NCBI RefSeq assembly: GCF_000384115.1
Contig: NZ_KB913029.1
Span: forward strand, 1,150,907-1,214,906
Length of the DNA: 64,000 nucleotides
Origin: Sporichthya polymorpha DSM 43042
Lineage (GTDB): Bacteria > Actinomycetota > Actinomycetes > Sporichthyales > Sporichthyaceae
Reading direction: 5' to 3'
Shown here: piece by piece, positions 17,476 through 29,742 of the stretch
Layout of the letters: every line of letters starts with the position of its first letter
Position numbering within the stretch: the stretch's first letter is position 1
Program-made: the position numbers and the translations under genes
Notes under the pieces: model-generated
What the model was told of the DNA's origin: nothing
Databases searched by the model: none
The model's input: the letters and a program-made list of their open reading frames with translations, nothing else

Positions 17476-17579
17476 CCCCAGTGAGCGACAGAGTTGCAAC
17501 GCCTGAGGCGACTTTCGACCGCCAAGGCGCCGCATCCGTTTCAACCCTGTCGCTCAGTGGGGCCGGTCGCTCACTGGGG
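17476..17579. repeat. Inverted-repeat element B, right of the AbiEi/DUF559-type gene
   Basis: Arms at 17476-17500 and 17538-17562 match at 22 of 25 positions when one is reversed, and a third partial arm (GTCGCTCACTGGGG) lies at 17566-17579. The arms are nearly the same as those of element A, and the match continues inward (CCTGAGGCG). The two elements bracket the broken gene at 16526-17388. Confidence 0.75.
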
Positions 17580-17606
17580 AATCCGGCGGGCGGGAGAATC
17601 GGGGAC

Positions 17607-18401
17607 ATGGAGACGCGAGGGACAGCGCTGGTCACCGGTGGGGCGTCGGGGATCGGGAGGGCGACGGCGGAGCGGTTGGCGGCCGAGGGGTACGAGGTCG
17701 TGATCGGGGACGTCGATCCGCGGGCGGAGGTGGTCGCGGCGGAGATCGGGGGGACGGCGCGGGTCCTCGACGTCACCGACCTCGGCGCGTGGGAGCGGGT
17801 CGCGGCGAACCTGCAGCAGGACGGCCGGCAGCTGAGCGCCCTCGTGCTCAACGCCGGGATCGCGGGCGGGGGCACGGACCTCGGGAGCCTCGACCTCGAC
17901 CGGTACGCCCAACTGATGCGGGTCAATGTCGACGGGGTGGTCTACGGGCTCCGGACGATGCTCCCCCACCTCGCGCGGCCGGGGGTCGTGACGGTCACCG
18001 CCTCGCTCGCGGGGCTGATGGGCGTCCCGGCCGACCCGGTCTACGCGATGACCAAGCACGCGGTGATCGGGCTGGTGCGCAGCACCGCGGCGGGGCTCGC
18101 GACCGAGGGGGTGCGGATCCATGCCGTCTGCCCCGGGTTCGTCCAGACGCCGCTGCTGGGAGCGGCGCAGCAGCAGTTCGAGGCGGCCGAGTTCCCGCTG
18201 CTGACGGCCGACCAGATCGCCGCCGCACTGGCGGACCTCGTCACCGGCCGGTCCCGGGCCCTGGTGACGGTGCTGCAGCCGGGCCGCGACCCGGTCGACT
18301 ACGCGTTCGCCGGGATCCCCGGCCCGCGCCTGCTCGACGGGTCGAAGGCGCCGGACCTGCCGGACGACCTGCGCCTGGAGCCGTCCGACCCGCCGGCCTA
18401 G
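17607..18401 (+). CDS. Short-chain dehydrogenase/reductase (SDR)
   Basis: The 264-residue protein starts at the ATG at 17607. Longer frames begin inside repeat element B. TALVTGGASGIGRATAERL is the cofactor-binding motif, with GDVDP after the second strand. LNAGIAGG (about residue 80) and the catalytic YAMTKHA (about 145) complete the family signature. It should reduce or oxidise a carbonyl or alcohol with NAD(P). Genes on either side give no clear pathway. Confidence 0.88.
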   Translation: METRGTALVTGGASGIGRATAERLAAEGYEVVIGDVDPRAEVVAAEIGGTARVLDVTDLGAWERVAANLQQDGRQLSALVLNAGIAGGGTDLGSLDLDRYAQLMRVNVDGVVYGLRTMLPHLARPGVVTVTASLAGLMGVPADPVYAMTKHAVIGLVRSTAAGLATEGVRIHAVCPGFVQTPLLGAAQQQFEAAEFPLLTADQIAAALADLVTGRSRALVTVLQPGRDPVDYAFAGIPGPRLLDGSKAPDLPDDLRLEPSDPPA

Positions 18402-18434
18402 TTTCCGCAGGCCGCGGTCGGGCAGTCGGCAGAC

Positions 18435-19043
18435 GTGCTGTTCCTCGAGACACCGGCCCGCGCCCTCCGCACCGCGGCGGGACTGCCCGGCCGCGTCGTC
18501 CGACTGGTCGAGGACGCGGAGGACCTGCTCGCCCGCACGCGCAGCGTCCTGGCCGCGGCGGAGGCGACCACCGAGGACGCCGCGGAGACCCTGGGCTCCG
18601 CCCGCACCCTGACGCAGGACGCCGCCGGGATGGTCACGCAGGTGCAGCCCGAGCTGCAGAAGGTCCTGCCGCTGCTGGAGAAGTTCGCCAACGGACTCTC
18701 GCCCACGGAGGTCGAGGCCGCGATCCGGCTCGTCGACGAACTCCCGACCCTGACGCGGTCACTGCGGGAGGACGTCCTCCCGATCCTCGGCACGCTGGAC
18801 CGGGTCGGACCGGACATCAACGAACTGCTGCACGTCATGGACGACGTACGCCGCGCGGTGCTCGGAATCCCGGGCTTCTCGTTCTTCAAGAAGCGCGGCG
18901 AGGAGATCATCGAGGAGCACCCGGACCTCGAGACACACCCGCGCGACGACAGCCCGCGCGACCACACCCCGCGCAACGACAAGCCGGCCGAACCGAACGT
19001 GCGCCGCGACGGCTTGGCCCTCGCGGCGACGTTCCGTCCCTGA
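18435..19043 (+). CDS. Hypothetical protein, helical with coiled-coil-like repeats
   Basis: The 202-residue product begins at GTG 18435, 33 bases after the SDR. Residues about 20-130 are amphipathic heptad-like helices (VVRLVEDAEDLLARTRSVLAAAEATTEDAAE, then LPLLEKFANGLSPTEVEAAIRLVDELPTLTRSL). A conserved-looking stretch VGPDINELLHVMDDVRRAVLGIPGFSFFKKRGEE follows, then a charged disordered tail. Similar actinobacterial proteins are sometimes labelled RuBisCO large subunit without any basis I can see here. It may be a scaffold or membrane-associated helical protein. No function is assigned. Confidence 0.7.
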   Translation: MLFLETPARALRTAAGLPGRVVRLVEDAEDLLARTRSVLAAAEATTEDAAETLGSARTLTQDAAGMVTQVQPELQKVLPLLEKFANGLSPTEVEAAIRLVDELPTLTRSLREDVLPILGTLDRVGPDINELLHVMDDVRRAVLGIPGFSFFKKRGEEIIEEHPDLETHPRDDSPRDHTPRNDKPAEPNVRRDGLALAATFRP

Positions 19044-19063
19044 CGGTCCCTCAGGTAGGCCGT

Positions 19064-19720
19064 CTACTTCGGCTGCGGCACGATCCGGATGTAGGGCTTC
19101 GGCTCCTTCCAGGTGCCGAAGATCTCCTTGGCCTGGTCGTTGTTCACCGAGCCGGCGATGATGACGTCGTCGCCGGGCTGCCACTGGGCGGGGGTCGCGA
19201 CCTTGTGGTTCGCGGTCAGCTGCAGGGAGTCGATGACCCGCAGGACCTCGTCGAAATTGCGGCCGGTGGTCATCGGGTAGACGAGGATCAGCTTGATCTT
19301 CTTGTCCGGACCGATGACGAAGACGTTCCGGACGGTGAAGTTGTCCATCGCGGTGCGGCCCTTGGCCTCACCCTCGGTCTCGGCCGGGAGCATCCCGTAC
19401 GCCTTCGCGACGACGTAGTCCTTGTCGCCGATCAGCGGGTAGTTCGGCGCGGTGCCCTGGGTCTCCTCGATGTCCCGGGCCCAACCCTCGTGGTCCTCGG
19501 TGGAGTCGACGGAGATGCCGATGATCTTGGTGTTGCGCTTGTCGAACTCGGGCTTGATGCGCGCCATGTAGCCGAGCTCGGTCGTGCAGACCGGGGTGAA
19601 GTCCTTCGGGTGGGAGAACAGCACCGCCCAGGAGTCGCCGATCCACTCGTGGAACTTGATGGTGCCCTGGGTGCTCTCGACCTCGAAGTCGGGGGCGGTG
19701 TCACCGATACGCAGGCCCAT
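19064..19720 (-). CDS. 1-Cys peroxiredoxin (AhpC/TSA family)
   Basis: The 218-residue protein reduces peroxides through Cys45 in FSHPKDFTPVCTTELG. The long C-terminal region with YPMTTGRNFDEVLRVIDSLQL and AQWQPGDD is typical of the Prx6-like 1-Cys group, and no second catalytic Cys is evident in the usual place. The ATG at 19720 is preferred because GGAG lies six bases upstream and relatives begin with a similar MxLRxGD sequence. In-frame ATGs at 19726 and 19732 are alternatives. It diverges from the large signalling gene at 19892 across about 170 bases. Confidence 0.92.
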   Translation of the reverse strand: MGLRIGDTAPDFEVESTQGTIKFHEWIGDSWAVLFSHPKDFTPVCTTELGYMARIKPEFDKRNTKIIGISVDSTEDHEGWARDIEETQGTAPNYPLIGDKDYVVAKAYGMLPAETEGEAKGRTAMDNFTVRNVFVIGPDKKIKLILVYPMTTGRNFDEVLRVIDSLQLTANHKVATPAQWQPGDDVIIAGSVNNDQAKEIFGTWKEPKPYIRIVPQPK

Positions 19721-19891
19721 GTCCATCTCCATCCGGTCGGGGTCCTCTACTACCACTATCCAATGTCGAGCAACCGTATAGCGATTCCCGACTTCCTGCC
19801 GCCCGGGGGGCGGACTTGCGGGGCACGTCACTCTCAGCGAGACTCCACTCGGTCGACGCGACCGCCCCAACGGTCCGGAGCTCGCTTACCG

Positions 19892-23590
<3,699 letters not shown>

Positions 23591-23615
23591 CCGGGGCGCC
23601 GAATCTGACGGAGAT

Positions 23616-23828
23616 TCAGGCGCGTTTGAGCGCCGACGGCTTGTGCACCGCTTCGCCGCTGCCGGACTCGCTCCGCACGAGGTACTGCGGGTTGCCCCGG
23701 GACGCGCGGACGGTGCGGCCCGCCGCCTCGGTGTCGGAGGTGATCTTGCGGAGCATCACCCCGGTCGCGCTGCCGCCGTGGGACTGCCAGGTCACCTTGT
23801 CGCCCTTGCGGAACGTCTTCTTCGCCAT
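23616..23828 (-). CDS. DUF2945 (HVA1/Tudor-like) small protein
   Basis: The 70-residue protein has KGDKVTWQSHGGSATGVMLRKITS at residues 9-32 and ends in a Ser/Lys-rich tail. This matches the small beta-barrel DUF2945 family, whose function is unknown. It lies nine bases downstream of the RsbW/GAF gene and is probably in the same transcript. A weak hairpin (GAATCT at 23601-23606 with AGATTC at 23612-23617) separates it from the convergent kinase gene. Confidence 0.8.
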   Translation of the reverse strand: MAKKTFRKGDKVTWQSHGGSATGVMLRKITSDTEAAGRTVRASRGNPQYLVRSESGSGEAVHKPSALKRA

Positions 23829-23837
23829 GAGGCGGCG

Positions 23838-25286
23838 CTACCCGTTCTCGTCCGTCCGGATGCGGACGAGGCTCTGGGCGAGGACGTCGGCGAGCGCGCG
23901 GACGTAGCGGGTCTGCGCGGGGGCGTCGTAGCGGCTGCTCGGCGGGAAGGCCATCCCGAGCACCCCGAGGCGGCGTTCGCCGACCTGGAGCGGAACGACG
24001 TGCAGCGCGCGCTCGGTCGGGAACAGCCCGCGGAGCGGCGGGTAACGCTCGGCCAGCTCGGCCAGGGAGTGCACCACGATCGGCCGGCCGGTGCGGTAGA
24101 CGATCGCCGACGGGATGCCGGCGTGGACCGGGACGTCGTCGTAGTCCGCGGACCCGGCCTCGGGGGCCACGTCCTGGCCGAGGGCGTGCAGGTGGTCGCC
24201 CTCGCGCACGTACACCCGGGCGACGAGGGCCCCGAGCTCGCGCACCCCCGCGGCGATGACCGTCCGCGCCATGTCCTCGGCGTCCGAGACCTCGGCGAGC
24301 GCGGCGTTGATGCGCTGCAGCAGGTCGAGGCGGGCGGCCGCCTCCCGCAGCACGGAGAGGTCCTCGACCTCCTGGACGAGCACCTCCGCGAACGGCACCG
24401 GCTCCTCCGGCCGGTCGCCGCGGGCGTACGCGCGCAGTTGCGAGATCAGGCCGCCCACGTACCAGCGCCGGAACAGCTGGTGCACCGCCGGGGTCTCGAG
24501 GTTGAGGATGCGCGCACTGCGGGCGTACTGGTCGACCTGCTCGAGCGCGGTGAGGTACCGCTCGCCCGCCTCGATGGCCGTGAGCGGCAGGGCGAAGACG
24601 AGGTCGGTGTGCCGGGTCCCGCACGCGGCGGACGCGGCGGCCTGCTCCTTGAGCGCGGTCCGCGCCTGGGCGAAGTCGGCGGTGACGACGTCGACGAGGG
24701 CGTCGAGGTCGGACGGCAGCGGGGAGGCCGCCTCGCCCCGGGCGAGGGTGAGCTCACGGACGACGTTGTCGATGTGCTGCTTGGCCTCGAGCAGCAGGCG
24801 CGTCGGCACGGCGCCGAGGGAGACGGTGAAGGCCTCCTCGGTCTCGTCCTCCCAGGCGTCGAGGAACGCGTCGAGATCGACCTCGGGCGGTTCGGGCCGG
24901 TCCGCGGAGCCCGGGCGCAGCACCGCCCAGACGACCTTCCCGCCGTTCTCGTCGGGGTCCACGCCCCACGACTCGGCCAGGGCGGCGACCACTGCCAGTC
25001 CACGCCCGGTCATCGCGTCGTCGCTCTGGGCGGGCAGGACGAGACGGCGCCGGCCGGCGTCGGCGACCTGGACGCGCGCGGCGCCGGCCCCGAGGGCGGT
25101 GAGCCCGACCAGGATCGGCGGTTCGCCGTGCAGCTGGGCGTTGGTGACGAGCTCGGTGAGGACGAGCTGGGCGTCGGCGATGAGGTCCTCCGGGAGCCCG
25201 GCGAGCTCCTCGGCGGCCAGGGCGCGGCACCGGGCAGCGGCGTCGGGGCCCTCGATCGGCCGCAGCACCGGCTGCGCCGTATCCAT
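23838..25286 (-). CDS. RsbW-like ATPase and GAF domain regulatory protein
   Basis: The 482-residue protein begins with an anti-sigma-factor-type ATPase domain (LIADAQLVLTELVTNAQLHGEPP near residues 35-60, TGRGLAVVAALAESWG near 92-107). A helical middle of unknown fold spans about 130-290, and a GAF domain about 330-475 (ALAEVSDAEDMARTVIAAGVRELG, then VPLQVGERRLGVLGMAF). The order suggests a sensor whose ligand alters an RsbW-like partner-binding or kinase activity. It lies next to, and converges on, the large phosphatase/kinase at 19892, so the two may act in one stress-signalling circuit. That is inference. Confidence 0.8.
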   Translation of the reverse strand: MDTAQPVLRPIEGPDAAARCRALAAEELAGLPEDLIADAQLVLTELVTNAQLHGEPPILVGLTALGAGAARVQVADAGRRRLVLPAQSDDAMTGRGLAVVAALAESWGVDPDENGGKVVWAVLRPGSADRPEPPEVDLDAFLDAWEDETEEAFTVSLGAVPTRLLLEAKQHIDNVVRELTLARGEAASPLPSDLDALVDVVTADFAQARTALKEQAAASAACGTRHTDLVFALPLTAIEAGERYLTALEQVDQYARSARILNLETPAVHQLFRRWYVGGLISQLRAYARGDRPEEPVPFAEVLVQEVEDLSVLREAAARLDLLQRINAALAEVSDAEDMARTVIAAGVRELGALVARVYVREGDHLHALGQDVAPEAGSADYDDVPVHAGIPSAIVYRTGRPIVVHSLAELAERYPPLRGLFPTERALHVVPLQVGERRLGVLGMAFPPSSRYDAPAQTRYVRALADVLAQSLVRIRTDENG

Positions 25287-25485
25287 CCCGAAGCCTCCTG
25301 TGGACGTGGCAGCCCCCGGCCGTCAGGGCCGCACACACCGCCGAGGACGTTACCGGAGTACGGGTCGGGTTCTGTGTCCGCCGAATGGCTGTCTTTGTGC
25401 GACGAAATTTGTACGCAGCGTAAACAAAGTGACGAGCGCCACGTGCGCCGCCGCCACGCCATCCATATCTGACCGAGCGTCAGGG

Positions 25486-25641
25486 TTGCCTACCCAGCAA
25501 ATTCTCAGGTGGTTCGCGGTCTGCCTGGGGATCTTCTCCCTCGCGCTCCGCCAGGCCGCGCGCATCGCCGTGGTCGTGCTCGGCGAGGGATCCGGTACGC
25601 CGACCGGGAAACTCGACCGAGCACCCCGCGGGCTACCTTGA
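25486..25641 (+). CDS. Possible 51-residue membrane peptide
   Basis: A TTG-started frame encodes MPTQQILRWFAVCLGIFSL followed by a second hydrophobic stretch ARIAVVVLGE, so one or two membrane segments are possible. It ends four bases before the aminotransferase start. There is no convincing ribosome site, and only the hydrophobicity and position support it. The rest of 25287-25485 shows no gene. Confidence 0.25.
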   Translation: MPTQQILRWFAVCLGIFSLALRQAARIAVVVLGEGSGTPTGKLDRAPRGLP

Positions 25642-25645
25642 CCGG

Positions 25646-26809
25646 GTGACGAGCCGGTTCCAGATCGCTGCGCGGGCCAATGTCCCGCCGTTCCACGTGA
25701 TGGACCTGTGGGCGGCGGCGGGCCGGCGGCAGGCCGAGCACGGGGACGTCGTCAACCTCGTCGCCGGACAGCCGATGACGCCGGCCCCGGCACCCGTGCG
25801 CCGCGCGGCGGCGGCCGCCCTCGAGAACGACCTGCTGACCTACACGGTCTCGCCGGGCATCCCGGAGCTCCGCGCGGCGATCGCGGAGCACCACGGCCGC
25901 TGGCACGGGATCGGCGTCACCGCCGACGACGTCCTCGTCACGACCGGGTCGAGCGGCGGGTTCCTGCTCGCGTTCCTCGCGGCGTTCGAGGCCGGTGACC
26001 GCGTCGCGATCGCGCGGCCCGGCTACCCCTGCTACCGCAACGTGCTGACCGCGCTCGGGTGCGAGGTCGTCGAGCTGCCGACGGGTCCGGCGGACCGGTT
26101 CCAGCCGACGGTCGCGATGCTCGAAGCCCTCGCCGAGCCGGTCAAGGGTCTCGTCGTCGCGTCGCCCGCGAACCCGACGGGGACGATGCTGCTGCCGGCC
26201 GAGCTCGCCGCGCTGGCGAGCTGGTGCGAGGCGAACGGCGTGCAGCTGATCAGCGACGAGATCTACCACGGCATCTCGTTCGGGGACGCGCCCGAGTACA
26301 GCAGCGCGTGGGCGACGAGCCGCGAGGCGATCGTCTTCAACTCGTTCTCCAAGTACTTCTCGATGACGGGCTGGCGCATCGGCTGGATGCTCGTGCCGGA
26401 GCGGCTGCGCCGGACCGTGGACGGGCTCAACGGCAACTTCACGATCTGCGCGCCGGCGCTCTCGCAGCTCGCGGCGATCGCGGCGCTGACCGAGGAGTCC
26501 TACGCCGAGTGCGAGGCGAACGTCGCGCGGTACGCGGGGAACCGGGCGCTGCTCCTGGACGGGCTGCCGAAGCTGGGCCTGGAACGGCTCGCGCCGGCGG
26601 ACGGCGCCTTCTACGTCTACGCCGACGTCGGGCACGTCACCGAGGACTCGATGGCGTTCTGCCACCGGATGCTCGCCGAGACCGGCGTCGCGACGGCGCC
26701 GGGAATCGACTTCGACGTCGTCGAGGGCCACCGCTTCCTGCGGCTGTCGTTCGCGGGGACGCCCGACGACGTCCGCACCGCGCTGGACCGGTTGGCGGGC
26801 TGGTTGTAA
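25646..26809 (+). CDS. Class I/II PLP-dependent aminotransferase
   Basis: The 387-residue fold-type I aminotransferase transfers an amino group from an amino acid to a keto acid. ASPANPTGTMLLP near residue 175, ISDEIYHGISFGD near 204 and the PLP Lys236 in SFSKYFSMTGWRIGWM are present, and an Arg near the C-terminus (FLRLSFAG) fits carboxylate binding. A TACCTT -10 box at 25634-25639 lies six bases before the GTG, which suggests a leaderless message. The AlkD-like gene follows with no spacing. Specificity cannot be told. Confidence 0.9.
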   Translation: MTSRFQIAARANVPPFHVMDLWAAAGRRQAEHGDVVNLVAGQPMTPAPAPVRRAAAAALENDLLTYTVSPGIPELRAAIAEHHGRWHGIGVTADDVLVTTGSSGGFLLAFLAAFEAGDRVAIARPGYPCYRNVLTALGCEVVELPTGPADRFQPTVAMLEALAEPVKGLVVASPANPTGTMLLPAELAALASWCEANGVQLISDEIYHGISFGDAPEYSSAWATSREAIVFNSFSKYFSMTGWRIGWMLVPERLRRTVDGLNGNFTICAPALSQLAAIAALTEESYAECEANVARYAGNRALLLDGLPKLGLERLAPADGAFYVYADVGHVTEDSMAFCHRMLAETGVATAPGIDFDVVEGHRFLRLSFAGTPDDVRTALDRLAGWL

Positions 26810-27523
26810 GTGGGTTCGTTGGCGAGTGTTGCCGAGATCGAGGCGGCGCTGGCGGCCGTCGGGGACCCGGTCCGCGCGGACCACGAGCGTCGGTACCTCA
26901 AGAGCACGCGCGAGCACTACGGCACCGGCATGCCGGCCGTCCATCGCATCGCGAAGGGCGTGGGACGACTGGACCACGCGGCGCTCGTCGACCTGGTCGA
27001 GGCGTTGTGGGCGCACCCGGCGTTCGAGTGCTCCGCGGTGGCGGTGGATCTGCTCGTTCACCACGTCCGGACGCTCGGCCCGACGGACCTGCCGCTGATC
27101 GAGCGGATGATCCGCACCGCGGGCACGTGGGCGCTGGTGGACGGCCTCGCGGGCAACGTCGTCGGCCCGATCGCGGACACGCACGCGGAGACCGCGACGG
27201 TGCTGGACCGGTGGGCGGGCGACGACGACTTCTGGGTGCGGCGCTCGGCCCTGTTGGCACATCTCGTGCCGCTCCGCCGCGGGGGCGGGGACTTCGCGCG
27301 CTTCGTCCGTTACGCCGACGCGATGCTCGACGAGCGTGAGTTCTTCATCCGCAAGGCGATCGGGTGGGTGCTCCGCGACGCGGCCCGGAACCGGCCGGAG
27401 ATGGTCTTCGACTGGCTGTTGCCGCGCGCGGCACGGGCCTCGGGGGTGACGATCCGCGAGGCAGTCAAGCACCTGACGGAGGATCAGCGCGCGGCAGTGC
27501 TCGCGGCGCATCGGGGGTCGTGA
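26810..27523 (+). CDS. AlkD-like DNA alkylation repair (HEAT-repeat) protein
   Basis: The 237-residue protein starts with a GTG directly after the aminotransferase stop. MPAVHRIAKGVGR near residue 41, WALVDGLAGNVVGPIAD near 104 and EFFIRKAIGWVLRDAARNRPEMVFDWL near 176 match the HEAT-like repeats of AlkC/AlkD glycosylases. Those enzymes remove alkylated bases without flipping them. The Trp and Asp (WALVDGLA) typical of AlkD active-site strands are present. Abutting the aminotransferase implies co-transcription without an obvious functional link. Confidence 0.85.
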   Translation: MGSLASVAEIEAALAAVGDPVRADHERRYLKSTREHYGTGMPAVHRIAKGVGRLDHAALVDLVEALWAHPAFECSAVAVDLLVHHVRTLGPTDLPLIERMIRTAGTWALVDGLAGNVVGPIADTHAETATVLDRWAGDDDFWVRRSALLAHLVPLRRGGGDFARFVRYADAMLDEREFFIRKAIGWVLRDAARNRPEMVFDWLLPRAARASGVTIREAVKHLTEDQRAAVLAAHRGS

Positions 27524-27541
27524 GGCGCCCCGGAGCAGGCG

Positions 27542-28177
27542 TCAGCGGGCGATGCTCGCGGTGCAGCGTCCCGGCTCGACGAACGCGCGGAGCTCGGTGA
27601 CCTGCAGGCCGGAGTCGAGGCCGTTGAGCACGCACTGGATCAGTGCGCGGTGCATGCCGCAGACCAGGCCCGGCTGCTCGCGGGCGACTTCGAGGAACGG
27701 GCAGTGGCGCAGGTCGACGTGCAGCCCGTCGTCGGCGACGGCGACCTCGGGGGCGAAGCCGATCGAGTCCAGGATCTCCCTGAGGTGGCCGGCCACCGTG
27801 GCGGCGTCGCCGGCGTTGGCGCGCGTGCTCGGGCGCGCGCCGGTCTCGGCGAGGAGGGCCTGGCCCCAGGCGTCGCCGGTGCGCTCGGCGAGGGCGACGT
27901 CGCCGGACTCGGCGGTCGCGTGCGCGAGCATGCGCGAGAGCAGCAGGTAGTTGCGGCTGTCCCGATGCGTCACCGGCCGGAACAGCTGCCGGGGCCGACC
28001 GCGGCCGCCCCGGGAGTCGGTCGCCTGCTCGGCGAGGCCGTCCGCGACCAGGCGGCGCAGATGGAAGCGCACCGTGTTCGGGTGCAGGTCGAGCTGCGCC
28101 GCGATCTCCTCGATCGCAACGGCCCGGCCGAAGCCACGCAAAGCGGACAGAACAGCCCCGCGCCGGTCAGAGACCAC
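27542..28177 (-). CDS. ArsR/SufR-like helix-turn-helix regulator with a Cys cluster
   Basis: The 211-residue protein has a winged helix at about residues 5-60 (VAIEEIAAQLDLHPNTVRFHLRRLVADGL). The C-terminal sensor domain carries Cys159 (RHCPF), Cys173 and His176 (VCGMH), Cys182 and Cys205 (PGRC). The Cys and His spacing resembles that of SufR-type regulators, which bind an iron-sulfur cluster. It diverges from a flavohaemoprotein across 99 AT-enriched bases, so sensing nitric oxide, oxygen or iron-sulfur status is a reasonable inference. No clear operator dyad was found between the two. Confidence 0.82.
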   Translation of the reverse strand: MVSDRRGAVLSALRGFGRAVAIEEIAAQLDLHPNTVRFHLRRLVADGLAEQATDSRGGRGRPRQLFRPVTHRDSRNYLLLSRMLAHATAESGDVALAERTGDAWGQALLAETGARPSTRANAGDAATVAGHLREILDSIGFAPEVAVADDGLHVDLRHCPFLEVAREQPGLVCGMHRALIQCVLNGLDSGLQVTELRAFVEPGRCTASIAR

Positions 28178-28276
28178 CGTGCTCCCTTGATCGCAAATGT
28201 TCCACCAGGCACCCGGGCCTCAATTTTTCCAATTATCCTCGTAGAAAATCACGCCCGCTCCAATCGCAGGTGAGGG

Positions 28277-29383
28277 ATGGCCGAAGACCTGATCAAGGAC
28301 AGTTTCGCGGTTGTCGAGCCCGAGGCCGACCGCGTGGCGTCGTACTTCTACGCGCGGCTGTTCATGGAGGCCCCCGAGCTGCGTGAGTTGTTCCCGGTCG
28401 CCATGGACCTCCAGCGCGACCGGCTGTTCGGCGCGCTCGTGCGCATCGTGCAGGGATCGGACCAGCCGGAGTTTCTGGACGGCTTCCTCGCGGGCCTCGG
28501 CCGCGACCACCGCAAGTTCGGTGTGAAGGCCGCGCACTACGAGGCGCTCGGCCGGTCGCTGCTCGCCGCGATCGCGCGCTACGCGGGCCCGGCGTGGACG
28601 CCCGAGGTGCAGAACGCGTGGGTCGAGGCGTACGCGCGGGTCGCGCGCACGATGATCGAGGCCGCGCGGCGCGCGGCGCTCGACACGCCCGACTGGTGGC
28701 TCGCGGAAATCGTCGAGCACGAGGAGCGCGGGTCGGACATCGCCGTCGTACGGCTGCGTCCGGATCAGCCGTTCCCGTACGAGGCCGGGCAGTACTGCTC
28801 GGTCGAGACTCCGTGGTGGCCGCGGGTGTGGCGCAACTACTCGATGGCGACGGCACCGAACAAGGACAACCTGCTCGAGTTCCACGTCCGCAAGGTGGAC
28901 GCGGGCTGGGTCAGCACGGCGCTGGTGCGCAAGGCGCGGCCGGGCGACGTGGTGCGGATCGGGCACGCGACAGGGACGATGACCGCGGACCGCACGTCGG
29001 ACCGGGATCTGGTTTGCATCGCCGGCGGCACCGGGCTCGCGCCGATGAAGGCGATCATCGAGGACATGGGCCGGTGGAACTGGTACCGCCGGGTGCACCT
29101 GTTCGTCGGGGCGCGGACGGTCGAGGAGCTCTACGACCTGTCCGCGATCAACGGTCTGGCGCGGGCGTACGAATGGCTGAATGTCGTGCCCGCGATCTCC
29201 GACCAGCCGGACTTCCCCGGTGAGCAAGGGGTCGCCGTGGACGTCGCGCTCCGGCACGGCGACTGGCGCAATCACGACGTCTTCATCTCCGGCTCGGCAC
29301 CGATGGTGCGCAATTCCATCGACCGCCTGCTGATCAGCGGCGTCTCGCTGTCGCGCATCCGCTTCGACTCCTTCGGTGACTGA
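28277..29383 (+). CDS. Flavohaemoprotein-like globin with FAD/NAD reductase domain
   Basis: The 368-residue protein has a globin domain (about residues 1-135) with the likely proximal His78 in LGRDHRKFGV. The reductase has the FAD motif RNYS at 186-189 and the NAD loop GGTGLAP at 250-256. It ends ISGVSLSRIRFDSFGD. Flavohaemoproteins use NAD(P)H and O2 to oxidise nitric oxide to nitrate, and at 368 residues it is a little shorter than the usual 395-400. It diverges from a Cys-cluster regulator. Some actinobacterial relatives are not NO dioxygenases, so function is probable and not certain. Confidence 0.88.
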   Translation: MAEDLIKDSFAVVEPEADRVASYFYARLFMEAPELRELFPVAMDLQRDRLFGALVRIVQGSDQPEFLDGFLAGLGRDHRKFGVKAAHYEALGRSLLAAIARYAGPAWTPEVQNAWVEAYARVARTMIEAARRAALDTPDWWLAEIVEHEERGSDIAVVRLRPDQPFPYEAGQYCSVETPWWPRVWRNYSMATAPNKDNLLEFHVRKVDAGWVSTALVRKARPGDVVRIGHATGTMTADRTSDRDLVCIAGGTGLAPMKAIIEDMGRWNWYRRVHLFVGARTVEELYDLSAINGLARAYEWLNVVPAISDQPDFPGEQGVAVDVALRHGDWRNHDVFISGSAPMVRNSIDRLLISGVSLSRIRFDSFGD

Positions 29384-29458
29384 CGTCCCCCCGGTGAGGG
29401 CGCGCCGATCCGGGTAGGGGGTCGACGAGGCAAATCGACGCCGAAGGAGGCCACGCCC

Positions 29459-29662
29459 GTGCCGTCCCTGCCCACGTCCGCGGCGATCCGTGACGCGCTG
29501 AACGCCGCCGACTTCCCCGCGAGCAAGGAGCGACTGGTCGAGTACGCACAGACCGCCGGCGCCGAGATCGAGGTCGTCCGCGCGTTGCGCGCACTCCCCC
29601 TGGCCAACTACGGGAGCACCGACGAGGTGATCCGGTCGGTCGGAACGTCAGATCCGTTCTGA
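29459..29662 (+). CDS. DUF2795-like small protein
   Basis: The 67-residue product starts at the GTG at 29459, with GGAGG about nine bases upstream. NAADFPASKERLVEYAQTAGAEIEVVRALRALP matches the small helical DUF2795 family, common in actinobacteria and of unknown function. It follows the flavohaemoprotein after 75 bases in the same direction. A short dyad (CGTCAG and CTGACG, 29646-29664) covers the stop codon and may act as a weak terminator. Confidence 0.75.
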   Translation: MPSLPTSAAIRDALNAADFPASKERLVEYAQTAGAEIEVVRALRALPLANYGSTDEVIRSVGTSDPF

Positions 29663-29688
29663 CGACCGCCCGCTGACCGTCAGTCATT

Positions 29689-29710
29689 TGATGTGACGGG
29701 CATCACATCA
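29689..29710. promoter_or_regulatory. CRP/FNR-family operator-like palindrome
   Basis: TGATGTGA and TCACATCA form a perfect 8-6-8 inverted repeat, so the core TGTGA-N6-TCACA is an exact match to the CRP consensus. It lies 33 bases upstream of the ATG of the small membrane protein. Which regulator binds is unknown. Confidence 0.65.
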
Positions 29711-29742
29711 GTTTGGTCTGTCGTGCGGGGTAGTTCCCCGCC

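Noticed and set aside
17789-19891. A very long frame that would extend the hybrid kinase protein far upstream.
   Set aside because: It runs over the SDR, the helical protein and the peroxiredoxin gene. The ATG at 19892 directly precedes recognisable PAS-like sequence.
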